Source of the DNA: Candidatus Defluviicoccus seviourii
Lineage (GTDB): Bacteria; Pseudomonadota; Alphaproteobacteria; Rhodospirillales; Defluviicoccaceae
Length of the DNA stretch: 64,000 nucleotides
Direction of reading: 5' to 3'
NCBI GenBank assembly: GCA_900609035.2
Contig: UXAT02000007.1
Span: 29,907-93,906 of the forward strand
This document shows positions 36,269-44,266 of the stretch, piece by piece. The translations under genes were made by a program, and so were the position numbers. The number at the start of each line of letters is the position of its first letter. Position 1 is the first letter of the stretch. The notes beneath the pieces are model-generated. The model had not been told where the DNA came from, did not search any database, and saw only the letters and a list, made by a program, of their open reading frames with translations.

Positions 36269-38751
36269 CGGGAATCCGCCGCGGCAAGTTGATCGCGCGT
36301 GCGGCAGGGCAGCCGGATCACGAACTCCGCGTATTCGCCGGCACGCGTGTCGACCTCGAAAGCCCCGCCGTGCTGGTGCACGACGATGTCGTAGCTGAGC
36401 GACAGGCCAAGCCCCGTTCCCTGGCCAGCCGGCTTGGTGGTGTAGAAGGGGGTGAAGATCTTCTCCAGCACGGGCGCGGCGATGCCGATGCCATTGTCGC
36501 GGACGCGGATCTCGACCGCGCCGTCAAGGCGCCGGGTCGCAACGAGCAAGGTCGGCCGGTAGCCGGGGCCGGCATCGCGTTGCATCCGTTCCTGCATCGC
36601 ATAGAAGCCGTTGGCAAAAAGGTTGAGCAGCACGCGGCTCAAGTCCTGCGGAACGACGTCGATCATCCCGGCTTCGGGATCGAGATTGCGCTCCAGCGTC
36701 GCGTTGAAGGAGGAGTCCTGTGCGCGGGCGCCGTGGTAGGCAAGGCTGAGGCTCTCCTCGACGAGGGCATTGATGTCGATCGGCCGCTTTTCGCCCGGGC
36801 CCTCGCGCGAGTGCGCCAACATGCTCTTGACGATGCCATCGGCGCGGCTGCCATGCTCGCGGATCTTGCCAAGATTACTTGCGAGCGTTGCGAACAGGTC
36901 CTCGATCAGGGCGCGCTGATCGGGATCACGGCCGGCGAGCCAGCCCGCGAGTTCGACGCGCATCTCGTCCAACAGCTCGATCGAGAGGCCCGCGAAATTG
37001 TTGACGAAGTTCAGCGGATTCTTGATCTCATGGGCGATGCCGGCAACGAGCTGGCCAAGCAGCGCCAGTTTCTCTGCGTGAACCAGGTTGGTTTGCGCCT
37101 GCTTGAGCTCGGCGAGCGCCCGCTCGGCCCGATCCTTTGCCGCCTTCAGCTCGTATTCGCGCCGCATCTCCTCGGTGATGTCCGATGAGGTTCCACGGTA
37201 TCCGCGGAACGTTCCATCGTCGGCAAACAGCGGCAGGCCGCTGGTGGTGATCCAGCGCTGCTCACCGCTACCGGAGGTGATGACATAGCGAAAATTCTTG
37301 AACGGCCGGCGCGCTCTCAGATCGTCCAGGTGGCGATCCCACGTCTCCTTGTCGAGGCTGCCACGGCCGACCTCCTCGCGGGTCTTGCCGATGACGTCCT
37401 GCGGCGCAATGTGAAACACCGACAGCATGCGCTCAGACGCAAATGTAAAGCGCAGGTCGGGCCCCATCTCCCAGACCCAGTCCGACGAAGAGGATGCGAA
37501 ATCCCGAAAGCGCTGCTCGCTTTCCTTCAAAGCCTCTTCGACGCGCCGGTAAGCGCTGATGTCGAAATAGGTCACCATGCGGCCGCCGTCCGGCAGGCTC
37601 TTGCATTGATATTCGAACACCCGACCGTCTGTTACGCGCAGATCCGTCGGCGGAACGTCTCCCTGGCGCAGTGCTGCCAGCCGCTGCTCAAAATAGGTTT
37701 CGAGTTCGCCCGCGGGCAGCGGATACATGCCCTGAGACGCAACGAACCGCATCAACTCGCGCATTTCCGCGTGGCCGGAAACGAGTTCATGGGGAAAGTG
37801 CCACATCTCACTGAAGGCGCGATTGGCGAGGCGCATGCGCAGGTCTGGCCCCAGGAACAAGACACCGTATTCGATGGTGTCCAAGACGGTGTTGAACTCG
37901 GCCAAGAGGGCGTCCTTGTCGCGGAGTGCCGCCGCCAACTCCTCTTCGCGCCGCTTCAGTTCCGAGACGTCGGTGAAGACCGCGACGATGCCGCCGTCCG
38001 CTGTCCGCCGTTCGTCGATCTGGACCCAGCGGCCGTCCGCCTGCTTCTGCTGGAACGGACCGCTCGGATGGCGGTGGCGCTGGACACGCTCCTGGTACCA
38101 GCGCTCACGCCGGCCGGCCGCTTCGGCGACGATGCCGCGATCGGCGGCGGTCCGCAGGATCTGTTCGAACGTGGCACCGCGCTCGATCACATCGGCGAGG
38201 CCGGGGTAGACTTCCCGATAGTGGCTGTTGAACAGCACCAGGCGATCGTCGCGATCGAAAAGGCCGATGCCGGCGGAGACGGATTCGAGCGTCGCGTGCA
38301 ACTGCGCCTGGGCAGCATCGAGCGCTTCCTTAAGCGCCTTCTTCTCGGTCTGCCGGCGCTCCGTCACGTCGGTGTAGGTGGTGAGGAAGCCGCCGCCCGG
38401 GATCGGCGTTCCGCGGATCTCGATCACTGTCCCGTCCGACCGGGTGCGCTCGAAACAGTGCGGTGCGGGCGAGCGGGCGAGGGCGAGCCGGCTTTGCACC
38501 TGTTCCTCGATCACGCCGGGGCCGTAGTCCCCACGCTCGGCGTTAAAGCGGACGAACGCTTCAAACGGGTCGCCCGGCCGAAACCGGTCGGCCGGCAGGC
38601 CGAGAATCTCAAGGAAGCGGCGATTAAAGACGACGACGTTGAGATCGGCGTCAACGACGCTGATGCCCTGTTCCATCGCATCAAGCGTGAGCTCCAGGAT
38701 CGCCGCCTTGCCGATCCCGCCGCCATCGACGTCGTTCGTCCACCCCGCCAT
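36265..38751 (-). CDS. Multi-PAS soluble sensor histidine kinase
   Basis: This 828-residue cytoplasmic kinase without membrane helices has four PAS domains in a row (about residues 20-140, 150-270, 290-405, 415-540), followed by a coiled coil. A HisKA-like H-box GIAHEIKNPLNFVNNF and a HATPase with RDNGIGIA and GQGTGLGLSLSYD come next. The H-box type is the one usually paired with cyclase regulators. The ATG at 38751 has GGGAG upstream. A TTG at 38805 is the alternative. It forms an operon with the receiver-cyclase. Ligands of the PAS domains are unknown. Confidence 0.9.
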   Translation of the reverse strand: MAGWTNDVDGGGIGKAAILELTLDAMEQGISVVDADLNVVVFNRRFLEILGLPADRFRPGDPFEAFVRFNAERGDYGPGVIEEQVQSRLALARSPAPHCFERTRSDGTVIEIRGTPIPGGGFLTTYTDVTERRQTEKKALKEALDAAQAQLHATLESVSAGIGLFDRDDRLVLFNSHYREVYPGLADVIERGATFEQILRTAADRGIVAEAAGRRERWYQERVQRHRHPSGPFQQKQADGRWVQIDERRTADGGIVAVFTDVSELKRREEELAAALRDKDALLAEFNTVLDTIEYGVLFLGPDLRMRLANRAFSEMWHFPHELVSGHAEMRELMRFVASQGMYPLPAGELETYFEQRLAALRQGDVPPTDLRVTDGRVFEYQCKSLPDGGRMVTYFDISAYRRVEEALKESEQRFRDFASSSSDWVWEMGPDLRFTFASERMLSVFHIAPQDVIGKTREEVGRGSLDKETWDRHLDDLRARRPFKNFRYVITSGSGEQRWITTSGLPLFADDGTFRGYRGTSSDITEEMRREYELKAAKDRAERALAELKQAQTNLVHAEKLALLGQLVAGIAHEIKNPLNFVNNFAGLSIELLDEMRVELAGWLAGRDPDQRALIEDLFATLASNLGKIREHGSRADGIVKSMLAHSREGPGEKRPIDINALVEESLSLAYHGARAQDSSFNATLERNLDPEAGMIDVVPQDLSRVLLNLFANGFYAMQERMQRDAGPGYRPTLLVATRRLDGAVEIRVRDNGIGIAAPVLEKIFTPFYTTKPAGQGTGLGLSLSYDIVVHQHGGAFEVDTRAGEYAEFVIRLPCRTRDQLAAADSR

Positions 38752-39181
38752 CCGCCGCTCCCGCGTGAGAGGCCGCTCGCCGTCGGGGGCGAGCCGCAAG
38801 GCCAAGAAAGCCAGAGCATTTTACTCGGTCTTTCCGTCAACGTCGAGCTGCGGCCAACGCGCGACAAGCGGGAAAAGGATCCCGCTGATAAACCGAAGGA
38901 GGTAATTCAAACACGGCTAAATTCCATAGATTAGATAAGCGTGATAGAAAGACGATCGCCTATCAATGAAAGTCCATGTTGGCGATAACGCTGTGAGATG
39001 CTGCGAATTGGTCCATCTTTTCGCCACATTTCCCGGCTTTCTAACCCTTTCCGGCGGGTGACGTGCCTTTCATCTGCTTGTGGCTCGTGGGTTGATTGAG
39101 CCGTAGCGGAAGGGCGCGACCCGAGACTGTTCATTGTGCGCTGGCGTGGGGGAGTCGGCCGCGTTGGAAGGGAGAACAACC
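38752..39181. other. 430-bp divergent promoter region
   Basis: This region separates the leftward PAS kinase from the rightward RTX-like gene. A locally AT-rich stretch at 38900-39000 is the best place for promoters. A weak inverted repeat (GATAAGCG / CGCCTATC, one mismatch) lies near 38935-38965. The last bases carry AGGGAGAA, the ribosome binding site of the downstream gene. Nothing else was recognised. Confidence 0.45.
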
Positions 39182-41719
39182 ATGGCCGATCGGTACGGCA
39201 CAAACGGCAACGATAACCTGGTTGGCACGAGCTCCATCGACAATTTTTATGGCTTGGCCGGCAACGACACTTTCGCAGGCGGTTACGGCGACGACTTCTT
39301 CTGGGGGGGCGCCGGCGCTGACGTCATCAAGCTTGAACCCGGCAAAGACTCCGCCAAGTTGTACGATTTCGAGGACGGGATCGACAAGATCGACGCCCAA
39401 GGGCTTGCCTTCAACCAGCTTAGTTTCGTGTATGATTCGACGTGGAAGTACACCTGGATATTGGCGAACGGCGCCCGGACGGTCGGTCTCAAGAACGTCA
39501 CGCCGGATAAGGTGACGACGGCCGATTTTATCAACCTTGGCAGCGGCAGTAGCAGCGGCTCAACCGGCAGTACGGGTGCGACCACGTCCGGATCCACCGC
39601 TTCGGCCAGCGCGCCAACCGGCAGTAACGGCTTTGTCTATGGGACTGCAGGTGCCGATGTCATCAAGATTGCGACAGGCCAGGACCCCGTCAAATGGTGG
39701 GATTTCCAGGACGGGATCGACAAGATCGACGCCCAAGGGATGGCCTTCAGCCAGCTCGGGTTCTCCTATGATTCGACGTGGAAGTACACCTGGATTTCCG
39801 ACTCCAACGGGGATCGCATACTGGGGCTGAAATACATCACGCCGAGCCAGGTGACGACGGCCGATTTCATCAACCTTGGGAGCGGCAGCAGCGGCAGTAC
39901 CGGCAGCAGCAGCGGAAGTACGGGTACAACGACGTCCGGATCCAGCTCTTCAGCCAGCGCGCCAACCGGCAGTAACGGCTTTGTTTATGGGACTGCAGGT
40001 GCCGATGTCATCAAGATTGCGACAGGCCAGGACCCCGTCAAATGGTGGGATTTCCAGGACGGGATCGACAAAATCGACGCCCAGGGGATAGCCTTCAACC
40101 GGCTCGGGTTCTCCTATGATTCGACGTGGAAGTACACCTGGATTTCCGACTCCAACGGGGATCGCATACTGGGGTTGAAGAACATCACGCCGAGCCAGGT
40201 GACAACGGCCGATTTCATCAACCTTGGCAGCGGCAGTAGTACTGGCAGCAGCACCAGCTCGGGCGGGACTGTATCGTCATCCAGCGGCGACAACTCGATC
40301 TCCGCCCGCAACAACATGCTCAAAATCTGGCAGGATGATTGGGCCGGCAAGCTGGCGCGCGGCGACCTTGATAAGAGCGGCTACTTCGACCCCGTTCCCG
40401 GCAACAACAACTGGGATAGCCGCAACAGCGGCGAATCCAACGCCACGTCCAAGAACTTGGTCTGGACCTCTGACGCCGCCGACCGGCCGAACATGGGCAA
40501 ATACGCCGCGATGGCGCTCACCGTAAATAGGGGCGTTGAGGGCGGCTACAACGCGTTCTCGAATGCATCCAGCTACTTCGACACCGGCTACGACAAGATG
40601 TCGGTGGCGGCCGATTTCTACTTTCCGACCTCATACAAGATGGAAAGCCTGACCCAGCCCGGCGCGCCGATCGACGCCAAGAACATGTTCGGGCTCTATG
40701 CCTCGGCGAAAGGCGTCGGAAAGCCCGGCGGCACGCTGCTGCAGCCATCGACGAGCAGCCAGAATGCGACCTGGGTCGAGTTCGGCTTCAAGCAGAATGC
40801 CGTTTTCGGAAATGACGGCTACGGCGGCAACAATCTGCGCTTTAACATCGGCACGACTGATTTCAACCGGACTGCGGTCGGCTTGGAAACCAAGATCGAC
40901 TCGAAAATTGCCATCCCGAAGGGCAAGTGGGTGCGGCTTGAGGGCTATGCCCAGATAGACACCAACGGCCACAACGGCATCGCGCGCCTGTATCAGGATG
41001 GCCAACTGATCGCCGAGCTGAACAACCTCGATCTCGGCGGCGCCCGCTATGGCTGGAAGCTGCACGGTTTCATGGGCACCTGGATGTGGGGCGGTGCCGG
41101 CGACAAGTATGTCTCGGCCAAGACCGAATCCTTCTACATCAAGAACATGCGGATCTACGACGACCCGCCGACCGGTGACGAGGCGGTAGCCTCGGCGGAC
41201 CACCCCACGACGGATGTCGATAGCGCCAAGGCAGCGTTCGGCGAGGCCGCCTTGCACGACAAATCTGATCCGGACGATGCCACGGATCCGCCTCTCATCG
41301 TGACTGCGGATGCGCAAAGCACGCCTGACTACATGAGCGCGACCGCGGCTACCGAAGCGGCAGCGACAGCAGCCAAGACCGACGCCACGACCGACACCAC
41401 GACCGACGCCACGACCGTCGCTGCTCAGGCGGCCGAGACCGAGGACGTTGCGGCGGCACCGGCCGAAGCCACGACCGACGCCGCGGCCGACGGGCAGCAA
41501 CAAGAAGCGGCGGCGGGCAGCGAGGCAGCCCTGCAGGCCGCGCTCCTTGCGGCCGAAGCCGCCGAAAACGCGCAGGCGCCGGCAGCTGATGATGCGAACG
41601 CGGCCCGCCCGGCTGCGGAGACGGTGGCCGAAGCGACGACTGCAACGACCAGCGAAGGCACGCTGGCCCAGGAACTCGTCCCAACGCACGACCCTGCCGC
41701 CTTCGTCCACATCGCCTGA
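39182..41719 (+). CDS. RTX-like secreted matrix protein with tandem repeats and a lectin/lyase-like domain
   Basis: This is an 845-residue protein without a Sec signal. Residues 1-45 carry a short run of hemolysin-type calcium-binding nonapeptides (LAGNDTFAGGYGDDFFWGGAG). Three tandem units of about 112-116 residues follow (to about residue 355), each with DVIK, a FQDGIDKIDAQG core and a YDSTWKYTWI motif, joined by Gly/Ser/Thr linkers. Residues about 370-670 look like a concanavalin-A-type polysaccharide-binding or lyase domain (VEFGFKQN, WVRLEGYAQIDTNG, YIKNMRIYDDPP). The last 170 residues are an Ala/Thr/Glu-rich tail. Type I secretion is inferred. No ABC/HlyD pair is nearby. Confidence 0.8.
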   Translation: MADRYGTNGNDNLVGTSSIDNFYGLAGNDTFAGGYGDDFFWGGAGADVIKLEPGKDSAKLYDFEDGIDKIDAQGLAFNQLSFVYDSTWKYTWILANGARTVGLKNVTPDKVTTADFINLGSGSSSGSTGSTGATTSGSTASASAPTGSNGFVYGTAGADVIKIATGQDPVKWWDFQDGIDKIDAQGMAFSQLGFSYDSTWKYTWISDSNGDRILGLKYITPSQVTTADFINLGSGSSGSTGSSSGSTGTTTSGSSSSASAPTGSNGFVYGTAGADVIKIATGQDPVKWWDFQDGIDKIDAQGIAFNRLGFSYDSTWKYTWISDSNGDRILGLKNITPSQVTTADFINLGSGSSTGSSTSSGGTVSSSSGDNSISARNNMLKIWQDDWAGKLARGDLDKSGYFDPVPGNNNWDSRNSGESNATSKNLVWTSDAADRPNMGKYAAMALTVNRGVEGGYNAFSNASSYFDTGYDKMSVAADFYFPTSYKMESLTQPGAPIDAKNMFGLYASAKGVGKPGGTLLQPSTSSQNATWVEFGFKQNAVFGNDGYGGNNLRFNIGTTDFNRTAVGLETKIDSKIAIPKGKWVRLEGYAQIDTNGHNGIARLYQDGQLIAELNNLDLGGARYGWKLHGFMGTWMWGGAGDKYVSAKTESFYIKNMRIYDDPPTGDEAVASADHPTTDVDSAKAAFGEAALHDKSDPDDATDPPLIVTADAQSTPDYMSATAATEAAATAAKTDATTDTTTDATTVAAQAAETEDVAAAPAEATTDAAADGQQQEAAAGSEAALQAALLAAEAAENAQAPAADDANAARPAAETVAEATTATTSEGTLAQELVPTHDPAAFVHIA
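39290..40245 (+). repeat. Three tandem units of about 336-348 bp inside the RTX-like gene
   Basis: The marker GATTCGACGTGGAAGTACAC recurs at 39434, 39770 and 40118, giving periods of 336 and 348 bases. The second and third units are nearly identical at the DNA level over roughly 270 bases. The first is diverged. The spacing is a multiple of three, so unit gain or loss keeps frame. Confidence 0.9.
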
Positions 41720-41747
41720 CGCTGCGTGCACTTTCGCGCTGCCATGG

Positions 41748-41773
41748 GAGGCGGGCCACGTTCGGCCCGCCTC
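41748..41773. terminator. GC-rich hairpin after the RTX-like gene
   Basis: A perfect 10-bp inverted repeat (GAGGCGGGCC / GGCCCGCCTC, 6-nt loop) lies 28 bases after the stop codon. There is no T-tract, so it is either a Rho-assisted terminator or an mRNA 3'-end stabiliser. A second inverted repeat (AACCTACC / GGTAGGTT) follows at 41850-41875. Confidence 0.5.
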
Positions 41774-41942
41774 GCCACGCGTGGCCTGCCGTGCCTTCGT
41801 GGGCAAGGCCGGCAGCGGCGGCGCTTGGCGCCCGCCCTCGCGAACCGAAAACCTACCCGATTCGGCAGGTAGGTTGGTCCCGCTGCGAGCGGCTAGCATC
41901 TGCCTCGTGTTGCGACGACAACGGCTCTCTCGGACGGAGGAC

Positions 41943-42356
41943 ATGATGAACGGCTGGCGAAACGGCGATCCGAAGGTCCGACGGACTGCAGACGGCTACG
42001 ATCTGGCCCTCCCCGCGGACGACCTTGGCGAGCAGATGGCGCTGGCAGACTCGCTGGCGCCCACATCCGGCAAACCCTGGGATCCGCAGCGGCGGCTGCC
42101 GACCCTGCTCCGCAGCGCCATCAATCTGCGCGCACTGGCCGATCAACATTGGAAAGAAGCGCGTCTGCACGTCCATGCGGCGCGTATGGCGCGCGCCAAA
42201 GCGGATTCGCGCGGTCTTCTCGAGAGCCTGGCCGAAGCCCGGCAGGCGCGCGGCAAGGCGCTGAAATGCGACGGCTTTGCAAAGCTTTGCGAAGGCCGCG
42301 CGGCGACTTTGGCAAACCTCCTGCGGATATCGCCGCGTTCCTCTGCCCTGCACTGA
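41943..42356 (+). CDS. Hypothetical protein
   Basis: This 137-residue frame has GGAGG 3-6 bases before two adjacent ATG codons (41943 and 41946). The second has better spacing. The product is rich in Ala, Arg and Leu with a predicted helical middle (LRSAINLRALADQHWKEA and on to LAEARQARGKA). No family was recognised and there is no signal peptide or membrane helix. It is supported only by the ribosome binding site and protein-like composition. Its stop lies 20 bases before copy 2 of the structured repeat. Confidence 0.45.
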   Translation: MMNGWRNGDPKVRRTADGYDLALPADDLGEQMALADSLAPTSGKPWDPQRRLPTLLRSAINLRALADQHWKEARLHVHAARMARAKADSRGLLESLAEARQARGKALKCDGFAKLCEGRAATLANLLRISPRSSALH

Positions 42357-42376
42357 GGCCTGCACCGAGGCCGCTC

Positions 42377-42491
42377 GTGCACTGGCACAAACAGAGCGTA
42401 GATCCTGTTTGTGCCGAAAGTGCACGCGATTCAATATGGTGTGCAGCGACAACCTTGCTCGGGCGAGAATCGCCCGATCGGGTCGCTGCAC
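42377..42491 (-). repeat. 115-bp structured intergenic repeat, copy 2 (inverted)
   Basis: This is the reverse-complement partner of 15053-15167, the same length and about 94% identical by eye. Both hairpins are kept. The four changes in or near the second hairpin lie in its loop and just outside its arms, and the nested stem of the first hairpin is a perfect 8-bp pair here. It lies just 3' of the hypothetical gene at 41943. Confidence 0.85.
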
Positions 42492-42572
42492 CAGCCGCGC
42501 CTCGCCGGGGGACATGGCGAGCGCCACCCGCGCGGCTCCAAGCAGTCCACGATTTTGCCCCGTAGGCACTTT

Positions 42573-42624
42573 GGCCGCGGCGACAGGCGCTCAACCCGTC
42601 GTGCCGTCGCGGCCACTTTTTTTT
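42573..42624 (+). terminator. Candidate rho-independent terminator
   Basis: A bulged GC-rich stem (GGCCGCGGCGAC at 42573-42584 with GTCGCGGCC at 42606-42614) is followed by AC and eight T residues (42617-42624). It would terminate rightward transcripts from the hypothetical gene at 41943. Confidence 0.4.
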
Positions 42625-42841
42625 GGCCGCCGCGCGGACCGACACGCTGCCGCGTACGAAGAACCGGCAACGGAGCCGGTTCCGGACCGGCGCCGCCCAC
42701 GGGGCGCGCCGCGCGCACCCTGACGCGGAGTGCTGCCGGTTCATTCTCCTTCGCAGAGAATGCAGGAGATGGTCGGTTTAAATGCCGAGGGCTGGCTCCA
42801 GGAAAAGCCTGACCCGCCGCATGTGTCGGTACCCCGGATCC

Positions 42842-42864
42842 CATCCGCCGGATCACGCTTCGCT
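42842..42864 (+). repeat. Short direct repeat flanking the higBA locus, left copy
   Basis: A 23-base sequence beginning CATCCGCCGGAT matches 44915-44937 at 21 of 23 positions in the same orientation. It resembles a common GGATTACGCT-type dispersed proteobacterial repeat. Confidence 0.6.
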
Positions 42865-43049
42865 CTAGCTTCAGGTCGACCCCACGTGGGCTGAAGTATG
42901 CCATTTCTTGACGGCCGTACGGTGGCGCCGTACACTTCAGGAAGTGAAAATACGGACCGTGAGCCACAGGGGCCTAGGGTCCAAACTCAATCAGGTGATT
43001 GACAACGGTACTGATGTCGCCAGAGTCTGGCGCTGGTTGGAGACGGTCG

Positions 43050-43442
43050 ATGAATGTGCCTGAAGGCTTTGGCGTAGTAACACCCTACATTTTTGCTGAT
43101 GGGGCCGAAGAATATGTGCGTTTTCTCGAGGCAGCGTTCGATGCACATGAGGTCGGCCGCAGCACGGCTCCGAATGGTCGCATCGCGAACTGCCAGCTTC
43201 AGTTCCAAGTGACTACAATCATGATCAGCGAGGCGTCGGAGCAGTTTCCTGCGACGCGCGCAGCGCATTACCTGTATGTCGCGGATGCCGATGAGGCCAT
43301 GGCGAAAGCCGTGCAGGCCGGTGCCGAGAAGATCATGGACGTTGGCGACATGCCCTACGGCGATAGGCAGGGCGGCGTCAGAGACCCAGCCGGCAACATT
43401 TGGTGGGTGTCGCAACGGCTGACGGACGAACCGTATTTTTGA
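43050..43442 (+). CDS. VOC family (PhnB-like/glyoxalase-fold) passenger protein
   Basis: This 130-residue protein of the vicinal-oxygen-chelate fold has an N-terminal half (GFGVVTPYIFADGAEEYVRFLEAAF) and a C-terminal half ending GGVRDPAGNIWWVSQRL, the classic D-P-x-G-N-x-W closing motif. Family members include PhnB-like proteins, glyoxalases and bleomycin/fosfomycin resistance proteins. Substrate and metal ligands are not resolved here. The ATG at 43050 has GGAGA upstream. The gene lies entirely inside the insertion sequence, between its left inverted repeat and the transposase, so it is mobile cargo. Confidence 0.83.
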   Translation: MNVPEGFGVVTPYIFADGAEEYVRFLEAAFDAHEVGRSTAPNGRIANCQLQFQVTTIMISEASEQFPATRAAHYLYVADADEAMAKAVQAGAEKIMDVGDMPYGDRQGGVRDPAGNIWWVSQRLTDEPYF

Positions 43443-43481
43443 CGGTGGCCTGATCACCCATTGAGGCGGGACAGTTTTCCT

Positions 43482-43502
43482 GATTCACATGCGGTGTGAA
43501 TC
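43482..43502 (+). promoter_or_regulatory. Hairpin just upstream of the transposase start
   Basis: An 8-bp inverted repeat (GATTCACA / TGTGAATC, 5-nt loop) sits between the passenger gene and the transposase, ending 12 bases before the preferred start codon. It may limit translation of the transposase from read-through transcripts, as hairpins do in other IS elements. This role is inferred. Confidence 0.4.
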
Positions 43503-43514
43503 ATGGAGGTTGGC

Positions 43515-43937
43515 ATGGCGCTGTTCTGGTTGTCGGATGAAGCATGGGTGGCGATCGAGCCGCACTTGCCGAAGAACCAGCCCGGAGCGCGGCGCGTCGA
43601 TGACCGGCGAGTGATCTCTGGGATCATTCACATGCTCAAGTGCGGTGGCCGCTGGGCCGACTGCCCACCCGAATACGGCCCTTCGACGACGGTCTACAAT
43701 CGCTGGAACCGGTGGAGCCGTCGGGGCATCTGGACGTGCATCCTGGCGGCGCTGACCGAAGAAGGCTGGATCGCTGAGACCGGCCAGATCGATAGCAGCT
43801 ATATCAAGGCTCACCGCTCTGCCGGTGGCGCAAAAGGGGGGCGCGGGCCAATGCCATTGGCATTTCGCGTGGCGGCAGGACAACGAAGGTCCACGCGCTC
43901 GTCGATGTTCTTGGGCGACCACTCCGCCTCGTCCTGA
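43515..43937 (+). CDS. IS5-family transposase, first frame (orfA)
   Basis: This is the N-terminal half of an IS427-type DDE transposase. It contains LSDEAWVAIEPHLPKN, CGGRWADCPPEYGP, TTVYNRWNRW and the first catalytic Asp (GQIDSSYIKAHRS). The ATG at 43515 has GGAGG 7 bases upstream and is preferred over 43503. At the A4G6 run 43832-43841 the homologous reading passes into the -1 frame. The rest of this frame after that point is not transposase-like. Confidence 0.85.
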   Translation: MALFWLSDEAWVAIEPHLPKNQPGARRVDDRRVISGIIHMLKCGGRWADCPPEYGPSTTVYNRWNRWSRRGIWTCILAALTEEGWIAETGQIDSSYIKAHRSAGGAKGGRGPMPLAFRVAAGQRRSTRSSMFLGDHSASS

Positions 43938-44266
43938 CCCCCGGCAACACGTCGGATGTGAAGGGCGCAGACCTGCTGATTGGCGAGACTATCGGCATGA
44001 AGCGGGTGATCGCCGACCGGGGCTACGATGCGAACCGCATAAGGGCGACATTGCGTGAGCAGGGCACGATACCGGTGATCCCCGGTCGTCGCAATCGAAA
44101 GCGCCCGATCCAGTATGACGAACGCCGCTACAAGGATCGCTGGCGGGTCGAGGCCATGTTCTGTCGCCTGAAGGACTTTCGCCGCATCGCCACCCGTTAC
44201 GACAAGCTCGCCAGAAATTTCCTGTCAGCCGTAAGCCTCGCTGCCGCAGTGGCATTCTGGCTCTGA
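43841..44266 (+). CDS. IS5-family transposase, second frame (orfB, via -1 frameshift)
   Basis: This is the C-terminal half of the transposase, read in the -1 frame after the slippery run at 43832-43841. It contains GGRTTKVHALVDVLGRPL, LVLTPGNTSDVKGAD, the second catalytic Asp (VIADRGYDAN), the catalytic Glu (RWRVEAMFCRLKDFRRI) and a hydrophobic end (AAAVAFWL). With the first half the DDE triad is complete, so the enzyme is probably functional. The stop is 14 bases before the right end of the element. Confidence 0.85.
   Translation, partial: ARANAIGISRGGRTTKVHALVDVLGRPLRLVLTPGNTSDVKGADLLIGETIGMKRVIADRGYDANRIRATLREQGTIPVIPGRRNRKRPIQYDERRYKDRWRVEAMFCRLKDFRRIATRYDKLARNFLSAVSLAAAVAFWL

Larger units (their letters stand above)
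42492..42943. other. 452-bp gene-poor stretch before the toxin-antitoxin locus
   Basis: No convincing coding region was found. It contains a candidate rightward terminator (42573-42624), several short GC inverted repeats (for example AACCGGC / GCCGGTT near 42661-42680) and one copy of a short direct repeat (42842-42864). Confidence 0.5.

Noticed and set aside
37330..38934. Long plus-strand open frame (534 codons) opposite the PAS kinase
   Set aside because: It is a shadow of a gene with clear PAS, HisKA and HATPase motifs. Its composition is not protein-like.
39290..40245. Regular repeats that could suggest a CRISPR-like array
   Set aside because: The units are about 340 bp long, coding, and in frame within one protein, so they are tandem protein modules.
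41724..41736. GCGTGCACTTTCG, also found inside the 115-bp repeat
   Set aside because: Thirteen matching bases without the flanking hairpins are too few to call a third, partial copy.
41853..42569. Minus-strand frame whose N-terminal part resembles a translated frame at 15053-15517
   Set aside because: The protein similarity is real but comes only from the 115-bp DNA repeat, which is full of hairpins. It is not evidence of a gene family.
42431..42967. Minus-strand open frame of 178 codons upstream of the split toxin gene
   Set aside because: It runs across a candidate terminator and part of a structured repeat, with an unnatural Arg/Pro/Gly composition. No support was found.
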